Assembly: GCA_947253135.1 (NCBI GenBank)
Contig: CAMXYS010000073.1
Span: 1 to 8,171, forward strand
DNA from: an uncultured Clostridia bacterium
GTDB lineage: Bacteria > Bacillota > Clostridia > Saccharofermentanales > Fastidiosipilaceae
Reading direction: 5' to 3'
DNA length: 8,171 bases
Shown here: positions 1-6,711 of the stretch, piece after piece
Layout of the letters: each line of letters starts with the position of its first letter
How positions within the stretch are numbered: the stretch's first letter is position 1
Translations under genes and position numbers: made by a program
The notes under the pieces: generated by a model
What the model was told of the DNA's origin: nothing
Database searches by the model: none
The model's input: only the letters and a program-made list of their open reading frames with translations

Positions 1-320
1 GCAAAAAGGGTGACCAGGCTGCGACTCCAGCGCTTGCTCAATACGACAGAAGCCAAGCCACCGACACAAAATAAGATTAAAAGGCCCAGGCCAAAATAAC
101 GGGCGCTCAGGCAATCTCTGATCAAGCCCAGACACAAACCGACTACTATTCCGTCTTTAAAACCATACAAATAGCCACAGGCCGCTGCAACCACCAACTG
201 CCAATCCGGTCTGAAGAACCCGGCAAAAGAACCGGCCGGCCAAAAAAATTGTAATAAACTGAAGAGGAGAACATAGACAAAATAGACTAAAACCAGCCGT
301 ATATATTTTTTTAATCCCAT
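1..320 (-). CDS. mreD: MreD, rod-shape-determining membrane protein (3' part cut by window edge)
   Basis: Integral membrane subunit of the elongasome, which with MreC, RodA and PBP2 directs lateral peptidoglycan synthesis. I translated this by hand from the ATG at 320 down to base 1: about 106 residues open with no stop, running off the window. It begins MGLKKYIRLVLVYFVYVLLF, a short basic start followed by a hydrophobic membrane helix. A second hydrophobic segment carries the family-like pattern of 'YLYGFKDGIVVGLCLGLIRD' (roughly residues 50-70), and a third follows. MreD proteins are usually about 160-180 residues, so roughly a third to 40 percent is missing. A GGAGAGG ribosome binding site sits at 327-333, 6 nt from the start. 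The gene begins 15 bp after the mreC stop, the standard mreC-mreD order, which is the main support for the name. Sequence similarity among MreD proteins is low, so the call rests on topology, the GxxxGLxxGLxxD-type segment and context. Confidence 0.88.
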   Translation of the reverse strand, partial: MGLKKYIRLVLVYFVYVLLFSLLQFFWPAGSFAGFFRPDWQLVVAAACGYLYGFKDGIVVGLCLGLIRDCLSARYFGLGLLILFCVGGLASVVLSKRWSRSLVTLF

Positions 321-335
321 ACTAAGCCTCTCCGG

Positions 336-1505
336 TTAAGTGTTTATTTCCCGTGGCAAAGAACTTTCGCCACCGGCAAACCTGCCCGTTCCCAGCAACT
401 GAACACTCGCCTGCACCGACATCTGTCCAACCCGGGAGTAAAACAGGTCAGGCGACAATGCCACCACCGCATCGGTCTGTGACGACGCCCCGGCCGCCCC
501 CGGCACCGACGTTGCCGTCTCAACATCGGCAGCCGGATCCTCCCCGGCCTCTGCAGGGGGCACTGGCGGTGCTGTCTCGGCCTGTGTACCGGCAGGATCT
601 CCGCTGTCAGTTGCGGCGGCCGCTCCGGTGACCGTCTGTTCCGGCCCGGTCAGCGAGGCGGGTGCACCTACTGTCGGCAGCAGAATAAAAACGTCTGCTA
701 AATCTCGCACTTCGGTAAAAGGCTTAAGAATGGCCACTAACTCGTCACCTTGTGGCATGACATCGGTGATAGTGCCGACCTTCAAGCCGGGGGGAAACAA
801 GCCGCCTGACCCGTCTGTCACCAGTTCGTCGCCCACTTTAATATCCGCATCTTTTTTAATGCCGTCGACCAGACACAGGCCTAACTCCGCCTGAGTGGCG
901 TCACCATGCACCCGCACGGTGATTCCACCGGCTCGATTGATTCTACTCACTACAGTAAAACCGTCGCTGATCAAAGGTAAGACTTTTGCGGTGCTGGTAG
1001 TGACGTGATCGATGCGGCCGACCAGGTTCATTTCAGCATCAACCACAGCGTAGCTGACCGGCTCACTGCCGGCCAAACCGTCAGCACTGCCCACATTGAC
1101 GCTGAACATATCAAATAAGTTGCCAAAGCTGCGGCTGATGACCGCCGCATGGCGAACCTCATAACCGGCATAACGATCTTTAATTTGAAAAGCCGCTTTC
1201 AATTCTTGGTATTTTTGATTTTCCGTTTGCAACTGTTGTACTTCCTTTTTTAAAGCAGCATTCTCCTCCAGCAAGTGGCTATTTTCCTGCTGCAAACTTT
1301 TGCTGTTAAAAAGGGCATTGACAAAGCCGCTGCTGTTTTTACCGGCGGCTGTAGCTGTCTCAGCCACCGGGCGATAAGCACCTGTGAAGACGCCAATCAA
1401 GCGATTTAAACCACTCCCCGGAATCAGTCCCCATAAAATAAGACCCAAAATGAGCACCAGTATGCTCAGCACCAGTGGCAGTCGACTCAACTTGTTTTTT
1501 CTCAC
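336..1505 (-). CDS. mreC: MreC, rod-shape-determining protein with long C-terminal extension
   Basis: Bitopic elongasome scaffold: a membrane anchor with the bulk of the protein outside the membrane, where it binds PBP2 and helps organise lateral wall synthesis. The 389-residue product has a basic N-terminus, one membrane helix at about 9-30, a coiled coil at about 66-106 (LLEENAALKKEVQQLQTENQ) and the beta-barrel MreC domain at about 115-277, with family-like segments 'GLFDMFSVNVGSADGL', 'VGRIDHV' and 'ELVTDGSGGLFPPGLKVGTI'. Typical MreC is about 270-300 residues. Residues from about 278 on form an extra tail of roughly 110 residues, rich in Ala, Pro, Thr, Gly and Asp up to about 345 and less biased in the last 45. 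The start is GTG; the next in-frame Met is far inside the conserved domain and an AGGTGG site lies 5 nt upstream. It follows radC directly by 62 bp, where mreB would normally stand. Confidence 0.96.
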   Translation of the reverse strand: MRKNKLSRLPLVLSILVLILGLILWGLIPGSGLNRLIGVFTGAYRPVAETATAAGKNSSGFVNALFNSKSLQQENSHLLEENAALKKEVQQLQTENQKYQELKAAFQIKDRYAGYEVRHAAVISRSFGNLFDMFSVNVGSADGLAGSEPVSYAVVDAEMNLVGRIDHVTTSTAKVLPLISDGFTVVSRINRAGGITVRVHGDATQAELGLCLVDGIKKDADIKVGDELVTDGSGGLFPPGLKVGTITDVMPQGDELVAILKPFTEVRDLADVFILLPTVGAPASLTGPEQTVTGAAAATDSGDPAGTQAETAPPVPPAEAGEDPAADVETATSVPGAAGASSQTDAVVALSPDLFYSRVGQMSVQASVQLLGTGRFAGGESSLPREINT

Positions 1506-1510
1506 CTAAA

Positions 1511-1516
1511 CCACCT
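1511..1516 (-). promoter_or_regulatory. Ribosome binding site of mreC
   Basis: AGGTGG on the minus strand, 5 nt before a GTG codon at 1505. It decides the GTG start, because no ATG occurs nearby in frame and the membrane helix begins only about nine residues later. Confidence 0.75.
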
Positions 1517-1567
1517 ATTTTCACTTAACAGAAAATCAACACTTGATCGTGTCGGCCTCTTGTCGGT

Positions 1568-2326
1568 TTAAAAAGTCCCCCGCGATCTTTCCCACAAATC
1601 AGTTTCTCGGCGCAGGCTTTGCCAGCCTCCGGCTGACACAATTAAGTGGTCATTTAGCGGGATGGCCACCAGTCTCCCCACTCCAATCATCCGGGCTGTT
1701 AAGGCCAGGTCTTGCTTGCTGGCGGTATAATCACCGCTGGGATGATTATGCGCCATGATGATACCTGCGGCATTGGCTCGTATCGCTTCGCGAAAAACTT
1801 CCCGCGGAAATACAGAAGCCTGACTTAGCCCACCTCGCGCCACATTGATCCGCCTTATCAAGCCATTGCGGCAGTCCGATAACAACACCCAAATTTCTTC
1901 CACCGGCTGGTAGGCCAAGTCACCGGGCAGCTGTCGGACAGCTTCTTCCGGTGTGGCTAGCGAGGGGCGGTCCTCCACCTCTTCTCGCTGCAGGCGGTCT
2001 GCCAGCTCGAGCGCTGCCTGCACCTGCTTAATTTTAACCGGTCCAATGCCCGGACAGCCGGCCATTTCTTCCGGGGTGAGCGACTGCAAGCGGCGCAGAC
2101 TATGTGGTTTGCCGTCACTGCCACCCTCCAAGGCCAACAGGTTGCGGGCGGTCTCGACAGCATTGGCACCGGCCGTTCCGACGCGAAATATAACTGCCAG
2201 CAGCTCCGCCTCACTCAAGCTTTTTATACCCAGCCGGTCTATTTTTTCAAAAGGGCGCTCCTGCGGTGGTAAGTCCGACATCCGCCCGTTTTGCTTGAAA
2301 GATTCTGTTGCAGCATTGATCAGCAC
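1568..2326 (-). CDS. radC: RadC family JAMM/MPN-domain protein
   Basis: Member of the RadC (UPF0758) family, named for a supposed DNA repair role that later work on the E. coli locus did not uphold; its biochemical activity is still unsettled. The 252-residue product has the N-terminal family block (RPFEKIDRLGIKSLSEAELL, about 24-43), a helix-hairpin-helix at about 88-108 (CPGIGPVKIKQVQ) and a C-terminal JAMM metalloprotease-like domain at about 125-240. The zinc motif is intact: H193 and H195 in AHNHPSGD, then S203 and D206, with E143/E144 as candidate upstream glutamate. Length is close to the usual 220-230 plus a short N-terminal lead. I take the GTG at 2326 as start because AGAAAGGA lies 6 nt before it, whereas the ATG at 2281 has no good binding site; the conserved block begins after both. 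It sits 36 bp after asnS and 62 bp before mreC; radC beside mre genes is a recurrent Firmicutes arrangement. Confidence 0.95.
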   Translation of the reverse strand: MLINAATESFKQNGRMSDLPPQERPFEKIDRLGIKSLSEAELLAVIFRVGTAGANAVETARNLLALEGGSDGKPHSLRRLQSLTPEEMAGCPGIGPVKIKQVQAALELADRLQREEVEDRPSLATPEEAVRQLPGDLAYQPVEEIWVLLSDCRNGLIRRINVARGGLSQASVFPREVFREAIRANAAGIIMAHNHPSGDYTASKQDLALTARMIGVGRLVAIPLNDHLIVSAGGWQSLRRETDLWERSRGTF

Positions 2327-2332
2327 GGGAAA

Positions 2333-2340
2333 TCCTTTCT
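2333..2340 (-). promoter_or_regulatory. Ribosome binding site of radC
   Basis: AGAAAGGA on the minus strand, 6 nt before the GTG at 2326. It favours this GTG over the in-frame ATG at 2281, whose upstream bases (GGGCGG) match the anti-Shine-Dalgarno sequence poorly. Confidence 0.65.
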
Positions 2341-2362
2341 TATCCCCGTGGTCAAACCCGCA

Positions 2363-3763
2363 TCAGAACATAGCTGATCCGGACGTCCGGGGAAAGGGTA
2401 TCACATCACGGATATTAGAAATACCCGTCAGATACATAATCAAACGTTCAAACCCCAGGCCGTAACCTGCGTGCCTGGTTGTGCCGTAGCGCCTTAAATC
2501 AAGATACCAGGCATAGTCCTCCGGCTTCAGTCCCAATTCTTCAATCCTGGCAAGCAGGTAGTCATACCGCTCCTCACGTTGGCTTCCGCCGATGATTTCG
2601 CCGATGCCGGGAACCAGACAGTCCATGGCCGCCACCGTCTTGCCGTCTGCGTTGGCGCGCATGTAAAAGGCCTTTATTTCCTTGGGATAATCTGTCACGA
2701 ACACAGGGCCATGACAAATTTCTTCAGTCAGATAACGCTCATGCTCGGTCTGCAGGTCACAGCCCCAATACGGCTTGAAGGCAAAGCGGTCGGCAACCTG
2801 CTCCAGGTGCTCGATTGCCTCTGTGTAGGTCATCCGCCGGAAATCAGCTTTCACTAATTTCTGCAAGCGCTCCAGCAAACCCTTGTCGACAAAGCGGTTA
2901 AAGAAATCCATTTCCTGAGGACAATGTTTTAGGCAATAAACGATGACAGATTTCAACATTTGCTCAGCCAGGTTCATATTGTCATCCAGGTCAGCAAAGG
3001 CAATTTCGGGCTCGATCATCCAAAACTCGGCGGCATGTCGGGCAGTATTGGAATTTTCCGCTCGAAAAGTAGGGCCAAATGTATAAATTTTACGGTAGGC
3101 CTGAGCATAACATTCTCCGTTTAACTGCCCACTTACCGTCAAGCTGGTGTGCTTGCCGAAAAAATCTTTTTCATAATCGACTTCGCCGTCCTCCGTGAGG
3201 GGAACATGAGCCAGGTCAAGGTGGGTGACATGAAACATTTCACCTGCCCCCTCCGCATCACTTGACGTGATAATCGGGGTGTGCACATAGACAAAACCCT
3301 GCTCCATAAAAAAACGGTGAATGGCATAGGCCGCCGTGGAGCGCAGGCGAAAAGCTGCCTGGTAGAGGTTCGCCCTGGGACGCAAGTGGGCGATCGACCT
3401 TAAAAATTCCAAAGTATGGCGTTTGGGCTGCAGCGGGTAATCAGCCGGGCTGGCACCTTCTACTTGGATGACATCAACCTGGATTTCAGCCGGCTGCTTA
3501 GCTTCCGGTGTCAAAACCAGCCGGCCCTCGACAAGCAAAGCCGCCCCTGTTCCAAGCTTGGCTATTTCGGCAAAATTGGACAGCTTATCTGCCGCATAAA
3601 CAATCTGTAGATTGTTGAAACAGCTACCGTCATTTAGGGCGATAAAACCGAAATTTTTTTGATCGCGATTGCTTTTAACCCAACCGACCAAATGGAGTGG
3701 GCGGTCAAGGTAGGCCGTAGGCTCAGCTAAGATATCCTTAATATCGGTTAGATCCTTCATCAT
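2363..3763 (-). CDS. asnS: Asparaginyl-tRNA synthetase
   Basis: Cytosolic class IIb aminoacyl-tRNA synthetase that charges tRNA(Asn) with asparagine using ATP. The 466-residue product matches the usual bacterial length. It has an N-terminal OB-fold anticodon-binding domain (about 22-103, with VGWVKSNRD and LNDGSCFNNLQ) and a class II catalytic core. Seen in the core are the block KRHTLEFLRSIAHLRPR (114-130), SSDAEGAGEMF (167-177), motif 2 with GPTFRAENSNTARHAAEFW (230-248), ending EPE, and motif 3 GLGFERLIMYLTG (435-447), followed by RDVIPFPRT near the end. The AENSNT segment and the overall match to AsnS separate it from AspS and LysS. Two tandem ATG codons open the gene; the first (3763) overlaps the stop of the SEC-C gene as ATGA, which suggests translational coupling, and GGGAG lies about 10 nt upstream. 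A functional AsnS means Asn-tRNA can be made directly, without relying on the Asp-tRNA amidotransferase route. Confidence 0.98.
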   Translation of the reverse strand: MMKDLTDIKDILAEPTAYLDRPLHLVGWVKSNRDQKNFGFIALNDGSCFNNLQIVYAADKLSNFAEIAKLGTGAALLVEGRLVLTPEAKQPAEIQVDVIQVEGASPADYPLQPKRHTLEFLRSIAHLRPRANLYQAAFRLRSTAAYAIHRFFMEQGFVYVHTPIITSSDAEGAGEMFHVTHLDLAHVPLTEDGEVDYEKDFFGKHTSLTVSGQLNGECYAQAYRKIYTFGPTFRAENSNTARHAAEFWMIEPEIAFADLDDNMNLAEQMLKSVIVYCLKHCPQEMDFFNRFVDKGLLERLQKLVKADFRRMTYTEAIEHLEQVADRFAFKPYWGCDLQTEHERYLTEEICHGPVFVTDYPKEIKAFYMRANADGKTVAAMDCLVPGIGEIIGGSQREERYDYLLARIEELGLKPEDYAWYLDLRRYGTTRHAGYGLGFERLIMYLTGISNIRDVIPFPRTSGSAMF

Positions 3764-4287
3764 ACCGGTTCACTCCCTGCCGTCTTCCGCCCACAGCACT
3801 TTTTATACTTTTTGCCGCTGCCGCACGGGCATGGACTGTTCCGCCCGACCTTGTTACTGACAGCAATATGGTCCACCCGATATTGCTTGGCTATCTCCTC
3901 ACGTTTTTCAGCCGCTAAAACTCCGTCCCAGGCGTCCATATCAAACAGCCATTTCGCCTTCGCTTCAAGCATGTTGTAATACAATTTTTCAAAATCTATA
4001 TCCAGAGTGACCGGCGTCTCATCGGTGACCGCATCCAGGTCCATGGTCTCTTTCAGACTGCTGTTGATGCCGTCGAGAAAGCCCAGAAAAACAACCATAT
4101 TGCCCTGAAACTCGAGCTTGTCGGCCAACTCCTTGGCTGTCCCCGACCACTCGCCTTCCGGGTAGGCCTCTAAAATTTGGCGGTAAGCACCGGCTTCTAA
4201 CTCATAGTACTCCTTGACGAATTCATTATACTCAGCCTGTCGAGCAGCAGACTCCACCTTTTCATTCCATTCTGAAAAATAACTCAT
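3760..4287 (-). CDS. Small SEC-C zinc-motif protein, function unknown
   Basis: A 175-residue soluble protein. Its C-terminus carries a clear SEC-C motif, VGRNSPCPCGSGKKYKKCCG at 147-166, with C153, C155, C164 and C165 as the predicted zinc ligands. This motif is best known from the tail of SecA, where it binds SecB and ribosomes, but it also occurs at the ends of many small unrelated proteins. The N-terminal 145 residues are acidic, charged and mostly helical, with no signal peptide or membrane segment; segments such as VVFLGFLDGINSSLKE (65-80) and FEKLYYNMLEAKAKWLF (99-115) look like a conserved clostridial SEC-C protein family, recalled rather than searched. The ATG at 4287 has AAGGAG 11 nt upstream, a rather long spacing. 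The stop overlaps the asnS start by 4 nt. A role in translation or protein quality control is only a guess from the motif and the coupling to asnS. Confidence 0.9.
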   Translation of the reverse strand: MSYFSEWNEKVESAARQAEYNEFVKEYYELEAGAYRQILEAYPEGEWSGTAKELADKLEFQGNMVVFLGFLDGINSSLKETMDLDAVTDETPVTLDIDFEKLYYNMLEAKAKWLFDMDAWDGVLAAEKREEIAKQYRVDHIAVSNKVGRNSPCPCGSGKKYKKCCGRKTAGSEPV

Positions 4288-4340
4288 GACTGACGCAGCT
4301 CCTTAATTTTAATGTCTATTCTTAATCTTTAAACAGGATC

Positions 4341-5540
4341 TTACTCCATAAAAGTGACAATCTTGTGTAAAAACTCCTCTGTCTCTAATTTTTCTGTCTT
4401 GGTCAGTTTACACATACCGATCAAATCACCGGTCATATAGCCTGCCTCGATGGTTTTTAAAGCTGCCTTTTCCACTCGCCCGGTGAAATCTGCCAACTCC
4501 TGAATGCCATCTAACTCGCCACGTTTTTTCAAGGCACCGGTCCAGGCAAACAGAGTCGCCATGGGGTTGGTCGAGGTGCTCTTACCTTCCAGATAGCGGT
4601 AGTAATGACGGGTCACTGTCCCGTGGGCAGCTTCATATTCATAATGCCCGTCCGGAGACACCAATACAGAAGTCATCATGGCCAAGCTTCCGCTGGCAGA
4701 GGCGACCATGTCGCTCATGACGTCTCCATCATAATTTTTACAAGCCCAGATAAAACCACCCTCAGACCGCATGACCCGGGCGACAGCGTCATCGATCAAT
4801 GTATAAAAATATTCAATGCCTAAGGCTTCAAACCGATCCTTGTATTCAGCCTCGTAGATCGCTTGGAAAATATCTTTAAAGCGATGATCATATACCTTCG
4901 AAATAGTGTCTTTGGTGGAAAACCAGACATCCTGTTTGAGGTCTAAACCGTAATTAAAACAAGCCCGGGCAAAGCCGGCAATGGACTGGTCCGTATTGTG
5001 TACCCCTTGCAAAATTCCCGGCCCGGCAAATTCGTGAATCAAGGCGCGGCGTTCACTGCCGTCTGCTGCCGTGACTACTAACTCAGCCTTCTCGCCCGCC
5101 TCTGCCCGCATTTCAGTGTTGCGGTAAATATCACCATAGGCATGTCGCGCTAAAGTGATCGGAGCCTTCCACGTGTTGACATAAGGATCAATGCAGTCAA
5201 CCAAAATAGGGGTGCGAAAAACGGTGCCGTCTAAGATTGAGCGGATAGTGCCGTTAGGGCTTTTCCACATTTCTTTTAAATCGTATTCTTCCATGCGCTG
5301 TGCATTCGGCGTTATGGTTGCACATTTTACAGCCACGCCCAGCTCCTTAGTCCGCTCAGCAGCCGCGTAGGTGACGCGGTCATCTGTCGCATTGCGGTGT
5401 TCCAGACCCAGGTCAAAATATTCCGTCTTTAAATCTACATATGGCTTTATAATGATGTCTTTTATTTGCTGCCAAACAATTCGAGTCATCTCATCGCCGT
5501 CCATCTCGACGAGCGGCGTTTTCATTTGAATCTTTGTCAT
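4341..5540 (-). CDS. icd: NADP-dependent isocitrate dehydrogenase, eukaryote-like class
   Basis: Oxidatively decarboxylates isocitrate to 2-oxoglutarate, giving NADPH and the carbon skeleton for glutamate. The 399-residue product resembles the homodimeric IDH1/IDH2-type class rather than the E. coli Icd class. Visible are EMDGDEMTRI (12-21), SPNGTIR (94-100), ARHAYGD (131-137, whose R132 aligns with the isocitrate-binding arginine of human IDH1), K210 in FSTKDT, the metal-binding aspartates in LIDDAV and WACKNYDGDVMSD (265-277), and GTVTRHY (307-313). The R311-H312 pair in the last motif corresponds to the NADP-selecting Arg-His of IDH1, so NADP use is predicted. The open frame extends 18 codons upstream to a TTG at 5594, but a near-perfect AAAGGAGG lies 5 nt before the ATG at 5540 and the family begins there. 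It has its own promoter after holA and leads the run toward asnS. Confidence 0.97.
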   Translation of the reverse strand: MTKIQMKTPLVEMDGDEMTRIVWQQIKDIIIKPYVDLKTEYFDLGLEHRNATDDRVTYAAAERTKELGVAVKCATITPNAQRMEEYDLKEMWKSPNGTIRSILDGTVFRTPILVDCIDPYVNTWKAPITLARHAYGDIYRNTEMRAEAGEKAELVVTAADGSERRALIHEFAGPGILQGVHNTDQSIAGFARACFNYGLDLKQDVWFSTKDTISKVYDHRFKDIFQAIYEAEYKDRFEALGIEYFYTLIDDAVARVMRSEGGFIWACKNYDGDVMSDMVASASGSLAMMTSVLVSPDGHYEYEAAHGTVTRHYYRYLEGKSTSTNPMATLFAWTGALKKRGELDGIQELADFTGRVEKAALKTIEAGYMTGDLIGMCKLTKTEKLETEEFLHKIVTFME

Positions 5541-5545
5541 CTGAG

Positions 5546-5553
5546 CCTCCTTT
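5546..5553 (-). promoter_or_regulatory. Ribosome binding site of icd
   Basis: AAAGGAGG on the minus strand, 5 nt before the ATG at 5540. It fixes the start there, in preference to an in-frame upstream TTG at 5594 that lacks any such site and would lie only about 10 nt after the predicted transcription start. Confidence 0.85.
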
Positions 5554-5611
5554 TTGACCTGCCGCAATGGCAGATAAAGCAACAATTTGAACAAACGTAT
5601 AAACGAGTGTC

Positions 5612-5641
5612 ATTATAGGGTTTAAAATCAGCCTTAGTCAA
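5612..5641 (-). promoter_or_regulatory. Sigma-70/SigA-type promoter of icd
   Basis: On the minus strand, TTGACT (5636-5641) and a perfect TATAAT (5612-5617) are separated by 18 bp. Only one base of the two hexamers departs from consensus. The -35 box overlaps the last codons of holA, including its TGA stop. Transcription would start near 5605, giving a leader of about 65 nt before icd. This suggests that icd and the genes after it are expressed independently of comEC-holA. Confidence 0.75.
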
Positions 5642-6684
5642 TGCAGCCGGGCAGCTCGGCCGGCCTGAGCCAAGATAATTTCCAAGCCCGTGATCTCGTC
5701 TATACGCCCACTTTTGATGGCGGCGTCGGTCTCGAAACAGGCTTCGTATAAGGCATAGAGTTTGGCCAAACTAAATCGGCCAACCTGTCGTTGCAGGCGC
5801 TTGGCCACAAAGGGTAAGACGCCGGCGGTCGACGCCAGTTCATCTGCTGACCGGCAATCCCAAGCTAAAATCAATTGCTTAAAATGGCGGGCGATCATAA
5901 ACAAAAGCAACTGGACCGGTTCTCTGCGGTCCAATAATATCTGAAAGAGGCACAGAGCTTCTGCCGTTTTTCCCGCTGAAATGGCATCTGTAATATTAAA
6001 AATGCTACCGCGCAAATCAGGTAGAGACAGTTCGTCCAAAAGCGGCAGGTCAACGACCGGGGTGCCGGTCGCTGCACAAAAATCAGAAATTTTACTTAAT
6101 TCAGACCGCAAGACCCGCATGTCCGCAGCACACCGGTCAATTAAATTCTCCGCTGTCGCTGCATCAATTTGAACTTTTTTTTGTGCTAAAACGCGACGAA
6201 TCCAACCGGTTAAAACAACCGGATCTTCATGCAGAACTTCTGCCAGAAGACCTCTCTTTTGCAGCCCTTGAACCAGCTTTTTTTGCCTTTTGTCCACCTT
6301 CTCTTCAACGAAAACAAGGCAGACCGAGTCCGGCAAAGTATCCACGAGCTCTAAAAAATGCTGCTGGCGGTCAGGCGACATGCCGCCGACCTTGAACCAG
6401 CCACTTCTTTTGACTACTACCATGCGGCGCTTTGAAAAAAAAGGCGGGGTTCTGACCTCTTGTTGCAGGCTGTCCAAATTTAGAGCACCAGGCTCCGTTC
6501 CGTCGATTTCGCGGTAGTCCAAGGCAGCCGTCTCCGGGCTGATCAATATTTTGCGCAACCTTTCTACCAAGTCTTCCAGCAGCCAGGAATCTTCACCGAA
6601 AAGAAGGTAAAGTGAATAAACTTGTCCGGCTTGAATCTCTTTGACCAAGGGCATATAATCACTTTTTTTTCGTTTAGACTTCAT
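5638..6684 (-). CDS. holA: DNA polymerase III, delta subunit
   Basis: Clamp-loader subunit that opens the beta sliding clamp so the replicative polymerase can be loaded on DNA; acts in the tau/gamma-delta-delta' complex. The 348-residue length is typical. Recognisable family segments are YLLFGEDSWLLEDLVERL (26-43), TPPFFSKRRMVVVK (79-92), CLVFVEEKVDKRQK (122-135), DMRVLRSELSKIS (188-200), FNITDAI (229-235), LFMIARHFKQLI (261-272) and the C-terminal AAIKSGRID plus LEIIL (321-338). The family resembles AAA+ proteins but lacks ATP-binding motifs, and none are seen here. The ATG at 6684 is supported by AGGAGGT 9 nt upstream; an alternative Met at residue 11 has no better site. It follows comEC by 27 bp, the classic Firmicutes comEC-holA pair. 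Three 8-base homopolymer runs occur inside the gene (6175-6182, 6435-6442, 6663-6670). Confidence 0.96.
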   Translation of the reverse strand: MKSKRKKSDYMPLVKEIQAGQVYSLYLLFGEDSWLLEDLVERLRKILISPETAALDYREIDGTEPGALNLDSLQQEVRTPPFFSKRRMVVVKRSGWFKVGGMSPDRQQHFLELVDTLPDSVCLVFVEEKVDKRQKKLVQGLQKRGLLAEVLHEDPVVLTGWIRRVLAQKKVQIDAATAENLIDRCAADMRVLRSELSKISDFCAATGTPVVDLPLLDELSLPDLRGSIFNITDAISAGKTAEALCLFQILLDRREPVQLLLFMIARHFKQLILAWDCRSADELASTAGVLPFVAKRLQRQVGRFSLAKLYALYEACFETDAAIKSGRIDEITGLEIILAQAGRAARLH

Positions 6685-6693
6685 CTTTTAAAA

Positions 6694-6700
6694 ACCTCCT
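6694..6700 (-). promoter_or_regulatory. Ribosome binding site of holA
   Basis: AGGAGGT on the minus strand, 9 nt before the ATG at 6684 and inside the 27-bp gap after comEC. It supports the first Met rather than the in-frame Met ten codons later. Confidence 0.75.
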
Positions 6701-6711
6701 GCCGACCGCCT

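Noticed and set aside
353..894. Plus-strand Pro-rich frames opposite the MreC tail
   Set aside because: The GC-rich, low-complexity tail of mreC leaves other frames open by composition alone; the products look like nonsense sequence.
1506..1567. Terminator or regulatory hairpin between radC and mreC
   Set aside because: Only a 5-bp stem with a 3-nt loop (ATCAA/TTGAT) is found, with no following T tract; too weak to report as a feature.
1953..2465. Plus-strand open frame of 170 codons opposite radC and the asnS end
   Set aside because: It runs across the radC/asnS junction on the opposite strand with Ser/Arg-rich composition and no family features; an antisense shadow.
4288..4340. Possible promoter in the AT-rich gap between icd and the SEC-C gene
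   Set aside because: TAAAAT- and TAAGAA-like boxes occur, but no reasonable -35 hexamer lies 16-18 bp upstream of either; chance in AT-rich DNA is as likely.
5541..5594. Extended icd start at an upstream TTG giving 18 more residues
   Set aside because: No ribosome binding site precedes it, it would begin about 10 nt after the predicted transcription start, and the added residues are not part of the family.
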